This document shows, one piece after another, positions 44,518 to 55,514 of a DNA stretch of 64,000 bases. This DNA comes from Zygnema cylindricum (lineage: Eukaryota > Streptophyta > Zygnematophyceae > Zygnematales > Zygnemataceae), in NCBI GenBank assembly GCA_037447655.1, contig JBBHKE010003436.1:153581-217580 (forward strand), read 5' to 3'. Numbering within the stretch: position 1 is the stretch's first letter; each line of letters opens with the position of its first letter. Below the pieces are notes generated by a model. That model did not search any database. It saw only the letters and a list, made by a program, of their open reading frames with translations, and was not told the origin of the DNA. Both the position numbers and the translations under genes were made by a program.

Positions 44518-45351
44518 TCGCCTTTCCTCTTATCACGCTTCGACTAGTCAACACCAGCTGTCAGTGTATCGATCCGTCACTTCCCCAACGAAGCTCGAAA
44601 GCGCTTTCCCTTAGAAGAATCATTCCCATGGTAATACTCTAAGTCCATGAGGAGCAATCCATTGCCTGCATAAGGTAAATTTTGTGTTCGTACTCATTTG
44701 GAAGTATCATGATTAGTGTGTTAATCTTTCTCACCTCAGATTCTACATAACTTGCAATAGCAAACTCAACATATAATGCATCAATATCATTGCAAAACTC
44801 TATCATGCTACCGCCTTTATAAACATAGGCCTCTATTTCTTGTTTTACTAATTGCCGCTTCAGTATAGTTTCACTCATATAAATTTGAATTACTTTTTTC
44901 AGATTTTTGAAGACTTGGTTAGGTTTAAAATAGTGATAGCTATGAACTTAGACACGTATCTAAGTATGAGATGTTTTGCTATAGTGTTTTTATACTCCCT
45001 AATGTTTTTGCATTTTCTCTTGTATTAGTTATAACCCCTACATGTTGAACCGTAGATGAGAGCCTATCTCCCCTCACCATAGGTGTTTTTTTTCCCTTTT
45101 TTTTTTTTCCCTCTTCTATGGCAATGATTTTCCGTTCACCTTTTATTGCATTTGAAATCTTGCTGGTTATTTGGGAAGCCCCAGATGAATCTCTGTAGTG
45201 AGTTCCACCAAAGCCCCGTGGCGGACACCTTACTTGTGCCAAAAGAATTCCCCATATGTGTTTTTTGAAAAGCAGTCCCTCCATCGTAAACTCCTAATAA
45301 GTGAAGCCTGTTTGATCAATCATAGGCACCCTAGATGGTGGGCCCATAACC
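44518..45351 (-). pseudogene. Copia-B2 Gag
   Basis: Primer-binding site GGTTATGGGCCCACC at 45351-45337, then QVMGPPSRVP, FTY-TAG-EFTMEGLLFKKHIWGILL (Trp to TAG at the codon where Copia-B3 has TGA) and a lysine-rich run. Further down, 44878-44639 encodes a Gag core: KQEIEAYVYKGGSMIEFCND and INTLIMILPNEYEHKI, matching Copia-B1 LISYSFKGGKMLDYCTD and VNTLIMKFPEEYKNI. The fragment ends near 44518 at the duplication. Confidence 0.85.
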
Positions 45352-45741
45352 TGAAACTATATAGATTCTATTCCACCACGTAATTTGTAGATCCAAAGGA
45401 GCTTATCTAGATAGTGACGACTCCAAGTTAAAACAAACCAAAATGACTGACATCCCGATAGTTAAAACCCCAATGTAGCTTTACCTTTGTGAAATAAGAC
45501 TTTATGTGTTGTCTGTTTCACCACAGAGTGCAAAGTTAGAATATGAGTTTTAGATAACATTTCCCACTTTGAAATGCAACCATCTTGGCATGCAAAAACT
45601 CTGACCGACAACACCCGTGTGTAGCCTGTACTCCCCTGAGTTTGGAGCAAAAAGAATTAGTGAAAATGGTCAACTGAGTGAGTTGATATTAAATGGCAAA
45701 GATTGTCCAGTTATACAGATGCTCTTAAGGTGAGAGGAAAC
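45352..45741 (-). repeat. Copia-B2 LTR, 3' part
   Basis: End of an LTR on the minus strand, finishing ATAGTTTCA before the primer-binding site. Its 5' part is at 51700-52456. Copia-B1 is inserted between the two. The TATA region reads CTGTATAACTGG near 45715. Confidence 0.8.
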
Positions 45742-45949
45742 TGTTGAAATCACTAGATTTAGGGGAGGTATTTTCTAGGTCTTAATTAAAGATAAAAAGG
45801 AAAAAAAAAGCAGAGGCAGCCTGCCTCCACCTTTTCTCTCTAACCCCCATACTTGTTGTAGTCACTGAAGAAGAGAGAGGGAGGTTGAGCCATAGCTGCC
45901 TTAGCTCCTTAGGCAGGGCTTAAGAGTGACCTAAGTCACTCTCAACCAA

Positions 45950-46011
45950 AAAGGTTGAGTCCGGCAGGACTCGAACCTCCGACCGGTAGGGTGAGGCGTA
46001 GTCGTCAACCC
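45950..46011 (-). other. tRNA-like block with box B inside LTR-B
   Basis: On the minus strand CGGAGGTTCGAGTCCTGCCGG contains a perfect box B (GGTTCGANTCC). Upstream in the Copia-B3 copy GGTAAGAGCTGACGGC resembles a D-arm end. Conserved in LTRs at 50910, 41905-41965 (opposite strand) and, decayed, near 54950. There is no full tRNA fold. Confidence 0.55.
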
Positions 46012-46517
46012 TTACCTGTCTGTCATAGTAGTCCGTTAAGATACAAAGGGTTCGATAGCTATTTAAACGACAAATACACAACTAATCCGATTAACAGAAT
46101 TACAAATAGGATACATATAAACTAGTTAAAGAATGAAGTACGCACAAAAAAAAATTTACCGCACACTTGTTTTGAACGACTGGGAATTATAGCTGATTTG
46201 GTTCCGACGGCTCACATCATCGCCGAGATCCCATAATGGCCGCTTTGGCGCTTTTCGGATGTGACATGACCTGGCGACACATGGCGATATGACATTGGGA
46301 AGCTGGAATCCCGAGGAGCATGAGGACAAGTCCGGAGGAGACATGCGTCCACTCCATGGCCTTGTCGTACACAGGCTGTACAGAAAGTACATCGGCCGTA
46401 GTACCTTTTTGTACTGTACAATCTTCTGATTGGTTCCGTACATGAGTAGATACGGGTTGTGAGAAGGTTTAGGACTTAGAGATTGAGGAGGTAGCCGCCT
46501 CTCTCCCAACAAACTTG

Positions 46518-46525
46518 TATAAATA
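46518..46525 (+). promoter_or_regulatory. TATA box in Copia-B1 5' LTR
   Basis: TATAAATA, also present at 51478-51485 in the 3' LTR, about 220 bp before the LTR end. Confidence 0.65.
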
Positions 46526-46719
46526 TTGGCATCTTTGCCACTTAAGTATTAATCGCCTGGTTGGGCGTTTTCAGTGATTCTTCTTGCTGTGGACTCAAGG
46601 GAGTTCAGACTGCACAGGGGTGTAGTCAAATTGTCTATTTATCTGTTAGGGGAGCAGCTGCTCTCGTTGAAAGTGGGTCAGTCAAAAACTACCTAGAGGC
46701 TTCCTCAATTTTGGTCTCG

Positions 46720-47797
46720 ATGGGGGACACAGAATTGCAGGTTATGGGCCCACCCTCTAGGGTGCCCATATTCAACGGATCTGGATTCATTTACTGGGAA
46801 GCTATGATGACAGGGGCACTATGTGAGAAACAATACTGGGGTATAGTTAGTGGAAAAGTGAAACGTCCATCTCAAGGAACTCCTCCTAGGTTTGGAGGAG
46901 TGAGGTTTTCTGTATCAGTATCTGCTCCAACGGAGGAGACAGATGATGGGGACAGCAGTGTGTCCGAGAAAGGGAAAGGAAAGGAGACACCTCTCACTCC
47001 TATTGCCATGGCTCCCGGAGCTCTGGTTGTGAAGACCGAGGAAAAGGACATCTAGATATGGGAGTACACCAATATGAATGCCAGGCACATCATTCTGAAG
47101 CACCTCACCGAAGCGTTAGCAACCTCACATCTTCAAATCTTCAAGGTCGAGGAGTTGTGGATGACCTTAGTAGAGATCTATAGAGCTGGCACCATTCAAG
47201 AGCTCCAGCTAGCTGAGCAAAGGCTGATTAGTTACTCTTTCAAAGGAGGAAAGATGTTGGACTATTGCACAGATCTCTCTTGTCTATACATGGAGATGGA
47301 GAGTGCCGGATGGACAGGAACTATGAAGATGAAAGTTAACACTCTCATCATGAAGTTTCCGGAGGAGTATAAAAATATAGTGTAACGGGTACAACAGATG
47401 GATGATAGTGCGTGGAAGTGGAGCACCGTGGTCCGCATGATACTTGTACAAGAAAACACCATTCAGATTCGACGAGGAGGAAAGAGCATTCAAGCTCTAG
47501 CAGCTGGATCGGATCGGTGGAGGAAGGATCCAATGAAGCCGTACAACAGCCACAAAAGGGAAAAGGATCAATCTGGAGAACCGAGAACTCCAAAGGGCCT
47601 TTGTCATTACTGCAAAAAGCCAAGGCACTTCATAGCTGATTGCATCAAGCTATCGGAGCTGAGGCTTCAAGAAAATCGTGGAGATGGTTCTTCCGGAGGG
47701 AAGAAGAAAGCGCTTGTGGTCACACGAGTGAAAGGAGGGACCGAGGATGACGAGTCCTCCGAGGGGAGGATCGGGAGCTTCTCCTTGACGAGAATCT
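46720..47797 (+). pseudogene. Copia-B1 Gag
   Basis: Start ATG 46720 (MGDTELQ) in the LTR; the frame crosses the primer-binding site (VMGPP) into VPIFNGSGFIYWEAM, the usual copia Gag N-terminus. TAG at 47053-47055 and TAA at 47383-47385 interrupt it; the upstream TTG-initiated extension is not credible. The core has LTEALATSHLQIFK and VNTLIMKFPEEYKN. The zinc knuckle CHYCKKPRHFIADC (near 47605-47645) has the C-x2-C-x4-H-x4-C spacing. A frameshift near 47780 leads to the protease frame. Confidence 0.88.
46740..46754 (+). other. primer-binding site of Copia-B1 (initiator tRNA-Met internal type)
   Basis: GGTTATGGGCCCACC directly follows the LTR. It complements the anticodon stem-loop of initiator tRNA-Met, so a cleaved half-tRNA primer is implied. 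It is translated as VMGPP within Gag. Confidence 0.8.
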
Positions 47798-48470
47798 AGA
47801 GGAGAACGAGATCCCTCAAAAACAGAAGTGTGCCCTCGGAGCCATTCGAGAAGCACCAGAGGAGGGATGGATCATCGAATCAGGTGCATCCATGCATATG
47901 TGTCGTGACAGGCACCTCTTCACTAAGCTAAGAAAGATCCCTACTATGGAAATAGAGTATGGGGATGGGAGAGTAGTTACCACAGATCTAGAGGGCTCGG
48001 TAGATCTGAAAGTCTTAGTGGAGGGTAAGACTTCCATTCTCACCTTCTCAGATGTGCTCTACATTCCTCAGTTGAGTAAAAATCTTGTGTCTACTTCTGT
48101 ATTAGATGACAAGGATTTTGATACCTTCACTAAAAAGGGAGTTTTTATAGCTAAGTATGGAGATGAAACCTACTTCACAACAGATAAGGGTAGCCAAGAA
48201 ATGTTTAGGCTTAACCTCAGTAATGAAAAGAAGAGTGCTTACTATGGTGGTGTTCCGAGCTTGATGATCTGGCATAAGCGTTTGGGACTTGTGCATTTTG
48301 ATAGGCTGAGGGAATTGAAGAAGCTGGGTGTGGTGGAGGGTATTCAGTTTGAGGATAATGAGATGATGGATGATTGTAGTGGCTGTGCCCAAGGTAAGGC
48401 TCACAGACTTCCCTTTCCCAAAACAGCCACATATAGAGGTGATAAAGTACTAGATCTGAACATTTCATAG
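47798..48470 (+). pseudogene. Copia-B1 protease and GAG-pre-integrase
   Basis: The frame reads EEGWIIESGASMHMC around 47862-47903. Copia proteases have DSG or DTG here; the catalytic Asp codon is GAA (Glu) at 47877-47879. FSDVLYIPQLSKNLVST follows. GAG-pre-integrase is WHKRLGLVHFDRLRELKKLG with CSGCAQGKAHRLPFPK (48270-48420). The frame ends at TAG 48468-48470. The integrase core that should follow is absent. Confidence 0.9.
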
Positions 48471-48580
48471 AACATAGAATAGAGTCCTCACCACAGCTGT
48501 TAAAGGAATGACTCCTTATGAGAGATGGGTTGGAAGGAAACCGAATCTCTCTCACTTAAAGGTATTCGGTAGTCAAGTTT
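48471..48580 (+). pseudogene. Copia-B1 integrase deletion junction
   Basis: HRLPFPK...DLNIS is followed within about 20 bp by VLTTAVKGMTPYERW, which normally lies after the whole D-D-E core. Roughly 500-600 bp encoding the catalytic integrase are missing. Confidence 0.8.
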
Positions 48581-49926
48581 ACAGTCTTGACACAGATAAG
48601 AAAAACTGGAAACTAGATGCTAGAGGGAAACCGGGATATTTTGTGGGATATGATGAGGATGTCAAGGGGTATAAAGTCTATGAATTAGCTAAACAAGATA
48701 TCATTCTGTTAAAGCATCTTGTTGTCATGGATGAATGCAAGTCTTTTGATCCCTTCAAATACACTAAGAAAATCAGAATCAGTTTTGAGTCCAAGGGTGA
48801 GGAGGGTTTAGATCTTCCTAGAAGAGACACTAGTGAAAACATGATTGCAAATCCAGGGGAGATAAAAGATGGGGAAGATATACCAGAATCCCCTCATATT
48901 CCTACACACTTTGAGGAAAGAGAGGAAGAGGAGTCAGAATTGGTTCCCATGGATAGGGGAGCCGATGAGTCAGTTCAGAGGAATCCAAGACTTACCTCCA
49001 TTCCAGCTTCAGACTTTGAGGGGGGGCGGAGGAGCAGTAAAAGGCTCCAAGAAAAACAGGCTGCTTGCAAGGTAACAAAGCTTTCTCATCCAGATGAGCC
49101 TCAGTCATGCTTGGAGGCAATGGACAGCCCGGAGAAAGAAAGGTGGGTCAAAGCCATAAATGATGAGATGGCTTCAATCATGGAGGCAAATACTTGGGAG
49201 CTGGTGGACTGTCCACCAGATAGAAAACCTATTGGGTCTAAATGGGTATTTAAAGTGAAACTGAATCCAGATAACACCATTGAGAGATTTAAGGCTCGGT
49301 TGGTGGCAAAAGGGTTCACCCAAAAAGAGGGGATAGACTATGAAGAGTCCTTTGCTCCGGTAGTTTGATTCCCATCTGTAAGGATTCTCCTTAGTCTAGC
49401 AGCAGCGGAAGACATGGAAATTCACCAGATGGATACTAAAAACGCCTTCCTCAACGGTGAACTGGAGAAAGAAATCTTAATGCAGCAACCGGAAGGTTTT
49501 GTAGAGGAAGGAGAGGAAAGCAAAGTCTACAGACTTATAAAGTCCTTATATGGACTGAAGCAGGCCCTCAGACAATGGAATAAGAAACTATACGAGTTTC
49601 TTACCAATCTGGGGTATATTCGGATCAGTTCAAACCATTCTATTCATATGTTTGAGGATGATAATGGTGTGATTTTTATTGCAATTTATGTGGATGATTT
49701 GCTGGTATTGAGTAAGTCTATGGAGAAGATAAATAGGCTAAAGAAAGATCTGGGAGGCAGATTTGACATGAAGGATTTAGGGGAGGCTAAATATATTCTG
49801 GGAATTAAAATGGAAAGAGATAGGGGGAAGATGATCATCAGACTTACTCAGAAAGAGGCTATAGGAAACATGCTAGAGAAATTTCAGATGGAGAATGCAA
49901 ACAGTTGTACCACTCCCATGGACTAG
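48508..49926 (+). pseudogene. Copia-B1 integrase C-terminus and reverse transcriptase
   Basis: MTPYERWVGRKPNLSHLKVFG and PGYFVGYDEDVKGYKVY are the integrase tail. An acidic linker with RRSSKRLQE follows. RT starts ERWVKAINDEMASIMEANTW (near 49140) and includes KWVFKVKLNPDNTIERFKAR, then TGA at 49366-49368 where PVVRFPSVR needs Arg (CGA-to-TGA). Next come MDTKNAFLNGELE, SLYGLKQALRQWN, catalytic IYVDDLLVLS (near 49685-49710) and MKDLGEAKYILGI. TAG at 49924-49926 interrupts PMD-KK. Except for two stops RT is intact. Confidence 0.93.
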
Positions 49927-50688
49927 AAGAAAGTAAGTGATGGGAGTGTAGATGGAGGAGTGATAATGCTGGATAATCAGATGAGTCCGGAAGAGAGACA
50001 GTTTATGAAGTCTATTCCCTACAGACAGGTTGTATGAAGTTTAATTTACTTTATGAATTGTACCAGGCCTGACATAGCTGCAGCAGTTGGAGTCCTCAGT
50101 AGGAGTCTTAATGATCCTAAAAAGAGAGACTGGGAGAGAGCCAAGAGAGTAATGAGATACCTGGTGGGAACTAGGGATCTATGGTTGCATTTGGGAGGGG
50201 AGCACACTGACATCACTACTTGGAGTGATGCCAGTTATAAGGATGCACCTATGAGAAGATGCACTTCTGGGTATGTATTGTATGTGGGGGAAGGTGCTTG
50301 CTGTTGGAGCAGCAAGCAACAAAAGGTTGTTGCTCAGTCCACTATGGAGGCTGAGTACATGGCCTCTTGTTCAGCTGTGAAAGAACTGATGTGGGTAAAG
50401 TCATTGCTGCAAGAATTAGGGTACATGAAGAAGGGAGTGCATGAAGTGTTTTGTGATAATCAGGCTGCAATTGCAATTGCAGCTAATCCAAAACATCATT
50501 TCAAAGCTAAGCATATGGACATAAGATTAAGCATTGTGAGGGAAAAGGTGGAAAATAAAATTGTGAACTTGGTGTATAGGAGCGATGGGGAAATGGTGGC
50601 TGATATGATGACAAAGCCTGTGCCATCTCCCAAGCTAAAGTACTGTAGAGAAAGATGTGGATTAAAAGAGAAATTAAAATTAAACTAG
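49927..50688 (+). pseudogene. Copia-B1 RNase H
   Basis: After TGA at 50035-50037 the frame runs NCTRPDIAAAVGVLSRSLND, TTWSDASYKDAPMRRCTSGY (near 50215-50270), CWSSKQQKVVAQSTMEAEYMA and DNQAAIAIAANPKHHFKAKH, with all the conserved RNase H acidic residues that I can check. It ends LKLN-TAG at 50686-50688, 13 bp before the LTR, so TAG serves as the natural terminator. Confidence 0.92.
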
Positions 50689-50701
50689 AAAATAAGGGGA
50701 G
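50689..50701 (+). other. polypurine tract of Copia-B1
   Basis: AAAATAAGGGGAG ends at the LTR start TGTTG (50702). Confidence 0.8.
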
Positions 50702-51699
50702 TGTTGAAATCACTAGATTTAGGGGAGGTATTTTCTAGGTCTTAATTAAAGATAAAAAGGAAAAGATAAAGCAGAGGCAGCCTGCCTCCACCTTCTCTCT
50801 CTAACCCCCATACTTGTTATAGTCATTGAAGGAGAGAGAGGGAGGTTGAGTTATGGTTGCCTTAGCTCTTTAGGTAGGGCTTAAGAGTGACCTAAGTCAC
50901 TCACAACCAAAAAGGTTGAGTCCGGCAGGACTCGAACCTCCGACCGGTAGGGTGAGGCGTAGCCGTCAACCCTTACCTGTCTGTGGTAGTAGTCCGTTGA
51001 GATACATAGGGTTCGATAGCTATTTAAACGACAAATACACAACTAATCCGATTAACGAAATTACAAATAGGATACATATAAACTAGTTAAAGAATGAAGT
51101 ACGCACAAAACAAATTTACTGGACACTTGTTTTGAACGGCTGGGAATTAAAGCTGATTTGGATCCGACGGCTCACATCATCGCCGAGATCTTGTAATGGC
51201 CGCTTTGGCGGTTTTTGGATGTGACATGACCTGGCGACACGTGGCGATATGACATTGGGAAGCTGGAATCCAGGGGAGCATGAGGACAAGTCCGGAGGAG
51301 ACAGGCGTCCACTCCATGTCCTTGTCGTACACAGGCCGTACAGAAAGTACATCGGCCGTAGTACCATTCTGTACTGTACAGTCTTCTGATTGGTTCCGTA
51401 CATTAGTAGATGGGGGTTGTGAGAGGGTTTAGGACTTAGAGATTGAGGAGGTAGTCGCCTCTCTCCCAACAAGCTTGTATAAATATTGGCATCTTTGCCA
51501 CTTAAGTATTAATCGCCTGGTTGGGCGTTTTCAGTGATTCTTCTTGCTGTGGACTCAGGGGAGTTGAGACTGCACAGGAGTCCAGTCAGATTCTCTATTT
51601 ATTTGCTAGGGGAGCAGCTGCTCTCGTTGAAAGTGGGTCAGTCAAAAACTACCTAGAGGCTTCCTCAATTTTGGTCTCGATGGGGGACACAGAATTGCA
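50702..51699 (+). repeat. 3' LTR of Copia-B1
   Basis: 998 bp, TGTTGAAATCAC to GAATTGCA, pairing with 45742-46739. G-box CACGTG at 51238-51243, TATAAATA at 51478-51485. Confidence 0.92.
51238..51243. promoter_or_regulatory. G-box CACGTG in LTR-B
   Basis: GGCGACACGTGGCGA. The same motif in GCCACGTGTC context occurs at 32257, 41637 and 51917 and as GACACGTGG at 55268, each in the U3 half of a copia LTR. Plant bZIP and bHLH factors bind this core. Confidence 0.6.
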
Positions 51700-52456
51700 A
51701 AAACTACCTACTAAAATATTCTAAGTCCTAAAACCCCTCTCTAAGCCCACTAGTATTGAGGTACGAACCAACCATATGATTGTAGCTTACAAGAAAATAT
51801 AGGTGCCGGAGTACTTTTTGTACGGTCCTTGTACGACATCGCCATAATATGACATATGTCACATCGGGACTTGTCATTTCGGGTTTCAGAGATTTCGCAA
51901 TCCTTCAGGATATTGCCACGTGTCATCCGGAGTTGCAGTGCCTAATAACGCCAAGGCGGCCATTCCAAAATTCCGGCTCGCACCACTGCCGTCGATGAAG
52001 TCCGACATTTAGTACTAACCGTTGAAATGAAAATGTCGTTTTGTAAATTCCGTGCGGTCTAGAATTTGTGCGGTCTAATTCATTTCCGTGTATAGTGTGT
52101 CCCGTAATGTGTTAAATGAAACATATTACGTCGTTAATGTTTATATAAATATCGAACCTTATTTACTTTAACACTGGTCCTAAACTATAGAACAAATCTA
52201 CCGGCTATCGAATTCTTGACGGACGGCAGGTACAAGGATCAAACCCTAGGTTCGTCAAGTCTCTTTCGGTAAACCTACCAAAACTACAACCTGTCTCTCT
52301 CTCAGGGTAACATGGGCAGCCATGGCTCTAACTTCCTCTCTAACCTTCTGTAATTGCGACAAGTGTGGGGGTTTGGAGAGTGGAGCGAGAGGCAGGCTGC
52401 CTTTGCTGACTTAATTTTTCCATTATTTAGACCTAGAAAATACATACATTTCAATA
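51700..52456 (-). repeat. Copia-B2 LTR, 5' part
   Basis: Starts TATTGAAATGTATG at 52456 (TG mutated to TA) and runs down to the Copia-B1 insertion. G-box at 51917-51922. With 45352-45741 it forms an LTR of about 1.14 kb. It lies directly against Copia-E integrase sequence, so Copia-B2 is inserted in Copia-E. Confidence 0.8.
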
Positions 52457-53560
52457 AAGTCTTTCCAAAACTCTGTTTTGCTCCGGAGTGTAGGGAACTC
52501 TAAATTGCCGAAAAATGTCGTTTTCTTTTAGATAGTTCAAAAATGCAGAGGAAATATATTCACCTCCGTTGTCGGACTGAAGGGAGAGGATTGACTTCAC
52601 ATGAAGCTTTTTCGCCCAAATCTGAAAGTATTTCAAGTGAGTGAGCAATTCATTATTCTCCTTTATAAAGTAAACCTTGGTGTATCGAGAGAAATCATAG
52701 GTAAAAGTAACCAAAAACCGGCTGCCACCAAGGTAAGGGACTTTTGACGGTCCCCACACATCCGAATGAATAATTTGCAGCAAATTCGTAGCCTTCTTAT
52801 CCGCGGCCTGAGGTAGGGGTAACTTATGAAGCTTTTCCAAAGCACACCCATCACATTCAACTGTCGGCCTAAATTAACAAAATCTATCACATTTTGTTTT
52901 ACCATTTTATCAGGTCTCTCATGATAAACATGACTGAGCCTCTTATGCCACAAAACATTTTCCAAAATGACACTAGAGTATACAACGTCAACTTTATTAG
53001 CCAAGTCCATTTGGTGCAGCAAGTTTGGGCCTCTAATTCCTACCAAGGCAACTCTCCCATCTTAGCTTCCTACCTATTCCCTATTCTTTTGCAAAATTTC
53101 AAATGCTTTCATTTCAGCCACGAAAGTGGAAAACAATTTTTTCTTAAACTTTGGAATGTAAATAACATCATGCAAGGTCATTTTTACAACTTGACCATTA
53201 ATGTCACAAGCTAACTCCACGCTTACCTTTGCCGTTGCCTCCACACCACTGCCATCCGCATAATTAATCCGGTGAGTGGGAATTGGAGTGAGGGTTTTGA
53301 AGTAAGCCCGGTTGATGCACATGTGGGAGGAGCATCCGGAGTCCCTAATCCACCCGTTTTTTTTATGTCCCTCCATGAGATCCTTTGCGATAACAAAGAA
53401 CTCAACGTCATACAATTGCGGAAATTCGACCACGTCGTCCTCTTCCTCTATCGGTTCGTCTTGTGGCGTCTCATTGGTTGCAAAGGACGGCGCATTTTTA
53501 ACATACAGTTTTTGCCGCAAATTCAAAAACTCCCAAAAACTGTTTTTCAGATTTTCCATA
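52457..53560 (-). pseudogene. Copia-E: protease, GAG-pre-integrase, integrase core
   Basis: Minus-strand order: NGWIRDSGCSSHMC (protease, catalytic DSG, near 53340), MTLHDVIYIPKFKKKLFST, then WHKRLSHVYHERPDKMV (near 52945) with a Cys pair, KLHKLPLPQ, and the integrase core IIHSDVWGP (first D, near 52755), LSLQSDNGGEYIS (second D, near 52575) and PYTPEQNRVLERL (E, near 52475). It is cut by the Copia-B2 LTR at 52456. Two frameshifts. RT and RNase H are missing. Confidence 0.9.
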
Positions 53561-54117
53561 CAAGGAATTTCTAACTACAAAATATTAAAAGTCCTACATA
53601 TACAAGTTAACCTACAAGTGAACTACAACATACCATAATTGTCGTGGTAGGTCGGTACACTAAGCTTTATCAAACCAAAACCCCGCCGTCAACCGTACAC
53701 AAATATTTACAACAAACCTAAAATGAACAGCCGCTAAAAGGAAATAGTACGCGGTCAAAGTTCGCCCGCTGAAATGACGGTGCAGTCAATATTCCTCTAC
53801 CAAAAATGACGGCGCACGGAGTTCGCCGTCCGTGCATTCTTTCATCACTGAAGATGAACCTCGAAGTGTAAACACGGTGCCAAAATGAAACTGTATTTCG
53901 TCGTCCGAAACAACAATCTTGACTTCTTCACGGACTGACACATGTATCTGGAGTGTACCAAATCCGTGTACTCCCTTCGGACTTATATACCACACTAAAA
54001 TCCTTCTTCCGACAATTCAATCTATACACAAAAATGACTAAGTCCGGAATCTCTTTCTCACATACGAGATATAAAAGGGACTAAGGGTTTCAAAAACAAC
54101 ATAGTGTTTTATATCAA
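53561..54117. other. unassigned non-coding stretch
   Basis: No recognisable protein. GATATAAAAGGG near 54067 could be a TATA element on the plus strand. It may be the remains of an LTR or of the Copia-E leader, but I cannot show LTR ends. Confidence 0.3.
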
Positions 54118-54722
54118 ACAGTGTTTCTTGTTCGTGGTCACAAATAGAGGAAAAATAAACGTTGAACCATGTTTGTAACACAAGTTTGTGTTTTTGCTAA
54201 CAACAATAGTGGTAACAAACACTTTCTATTGTTAACGGTTACAAAAAGAGATAAAATAAACTCTAAACGATGTTTATACCTCAAATTTGTGTATGCGCTA
54301 ACAATAGTTTTTTTTAACAAAAAAACGTTTATTATTACGCTCACAAAAACAATAAAAAAAACCCCTAAACTTTGTTTTCAACACAAATTGGTATTTGCGT
54401 AAACTACAAAAATAATTATGAACAATGTTTATTGCTTACGCACACAAAGAAAGTTTAAAAAAATCCTAAACCATGTTTCTAACACAAGTTTGAGTTTGCG
54501 CTAACAAAGATATTTGTAACAAACAATGTTTACTGTTTACGGTCACAAAAAGAGGTAAAATCAACTCCCAACCATGTTTGTAACACAAGTTTGTGTTTGC
54601 GCGAAAAACAATAGTGGTAAGAAACTCGTGATATTGTTAACGCTAAAAAAAATAGTTAAAAAAAACCCTTATCCATGTTTCTAACACAAATTTGAGTTTG
54701 CCCTAACAAAAAAATTACAACT
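54118..54722 (-). repeat. satellite array, inverted, part 1
   Basis: Same ~101/202-bp family as 26470-29175 but on the other strand: AACCATGTTTGTAACACAAG and GTTTGCGCTAACAA words recur about every 100 bp. Divergence between units is high. Confidence 0.8.
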
Positions 54723-55514
54723 AATGAAATTAACTAGATTTTTTTGGGTATTTTCTAGGTCTAAATAGATTAGCGGAAAAGGCAAAAAAAGCGTAGGCAG
54801 TCTACTTCCATCGCTTCTCTTTAGCCCCCATACTTGTTGTAGTCATTGAAGGAGAGAGAGAGTGGTGGAGCCATGGCTGCCTCAAATCCATAGGCAGGAA
54901 TAAAGAGTGACATAAGTCACTCCCAACAAAAATTTGAGTTTGGAAGGACTCAAACCTCCGACAGGCAGAGCGAGGCGTAGCCGTCAGCTCTAACTAGTTT
55001 GTCGTAGGAGTTCGTAGAAACACATAGGGTATGATAATTATTTAAACTGTGTTGTAACCTTGAATCTGATTAACAGAATGATGAGTGAACAAACATACGA
55101 CTAACTAATATATATAGTGCAAACATGATCTCGCACGAAACAAATGAATCAGAAATTTGTTTCGACGGTAAATATTACAAGCCAGTTTATGATCCAACAA
55201 CACATAACGACGCTAACATCCCAGAATGGTTACTTTGGCGGTTTTTGAACGTGGCATGACCTGGCGACACGTGGAGAGTTAACATTCCGTCGTAAGAATT
55301 CTTGAGAACATAAATACAAGTTAAAAGTGGACAGGCGTTTACTTAATGGCCTTGTCAAACACAGGCCGTACAAAAAGTTCATCGGCTATAGTATCTTTCT
55401 ATACTCTACAATGTTTTGATTAGATCATACTTTCGTAGATAGGGGTTGTGAGAAGGGTTTGGGACTTAGAAAGTTTTTTTAGACAGTCACCTCTCTCATT
55501 GAGAGTTTGTGTAA
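54723..55514 (+). repeat. partial LTR of B type inside the satellite
   Basis: Begins near AATGAAATTAACTAGATTTT, aligning with TGTTGAAATCACTAGATTTA of LTR-B. It includes decayed tRNA-like words near 54950, a G-box at 55268-55273 and the AGGGTTTGGGACTTAGAAAG block near 55460. It stops at the TATA region; the last ~200 bp are missing and satellite resumes. Confidence 0.75.

Larger units (their letters stand above)
45742..46739 (+). repeat. 5' LTR of Copia-B1
   Basis: TGTTGAAATCAC to GAATTGCA. TATAAATA is at 46518. The tRNA-like block lies near 45950-46011. The G-box position reads CACATG here. The Gag start ATG (46720) lies 20 bp before the LTR end. Confidence 0.92.
45742..51699 (+). mobile_element. 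Copia-B1, Ty1/copia element with matching 998-bp LTRs
   Basis: LTRs 45742-46739 and 50702-51699 have exactly equal length and about 95% identity by eye. Flanking 5-mers GAAAC (45737-45741) and AAAAC (51700-51704) fit a target duplication with one change. Internal order is Gag, protease, GAG-pre-integrase, RT, RNase H. The integrase core is missing and the protease Asp is Glu, so it cannot move alone. Confidence 0.93.

Noticed and set aside
45950-46011. Functional tRNA gene
   Set aside because: Only the T-arm and box B are recognisable; acceptor and D-arm pairing is missing and the block is part of an LTR.
46561-46719. Extension of Copia-B1 Gag upstream to 46561
   Set aside because: It would need a TTG start; the first ATG in frame is 46720, and a start inside the LTR is already enough.
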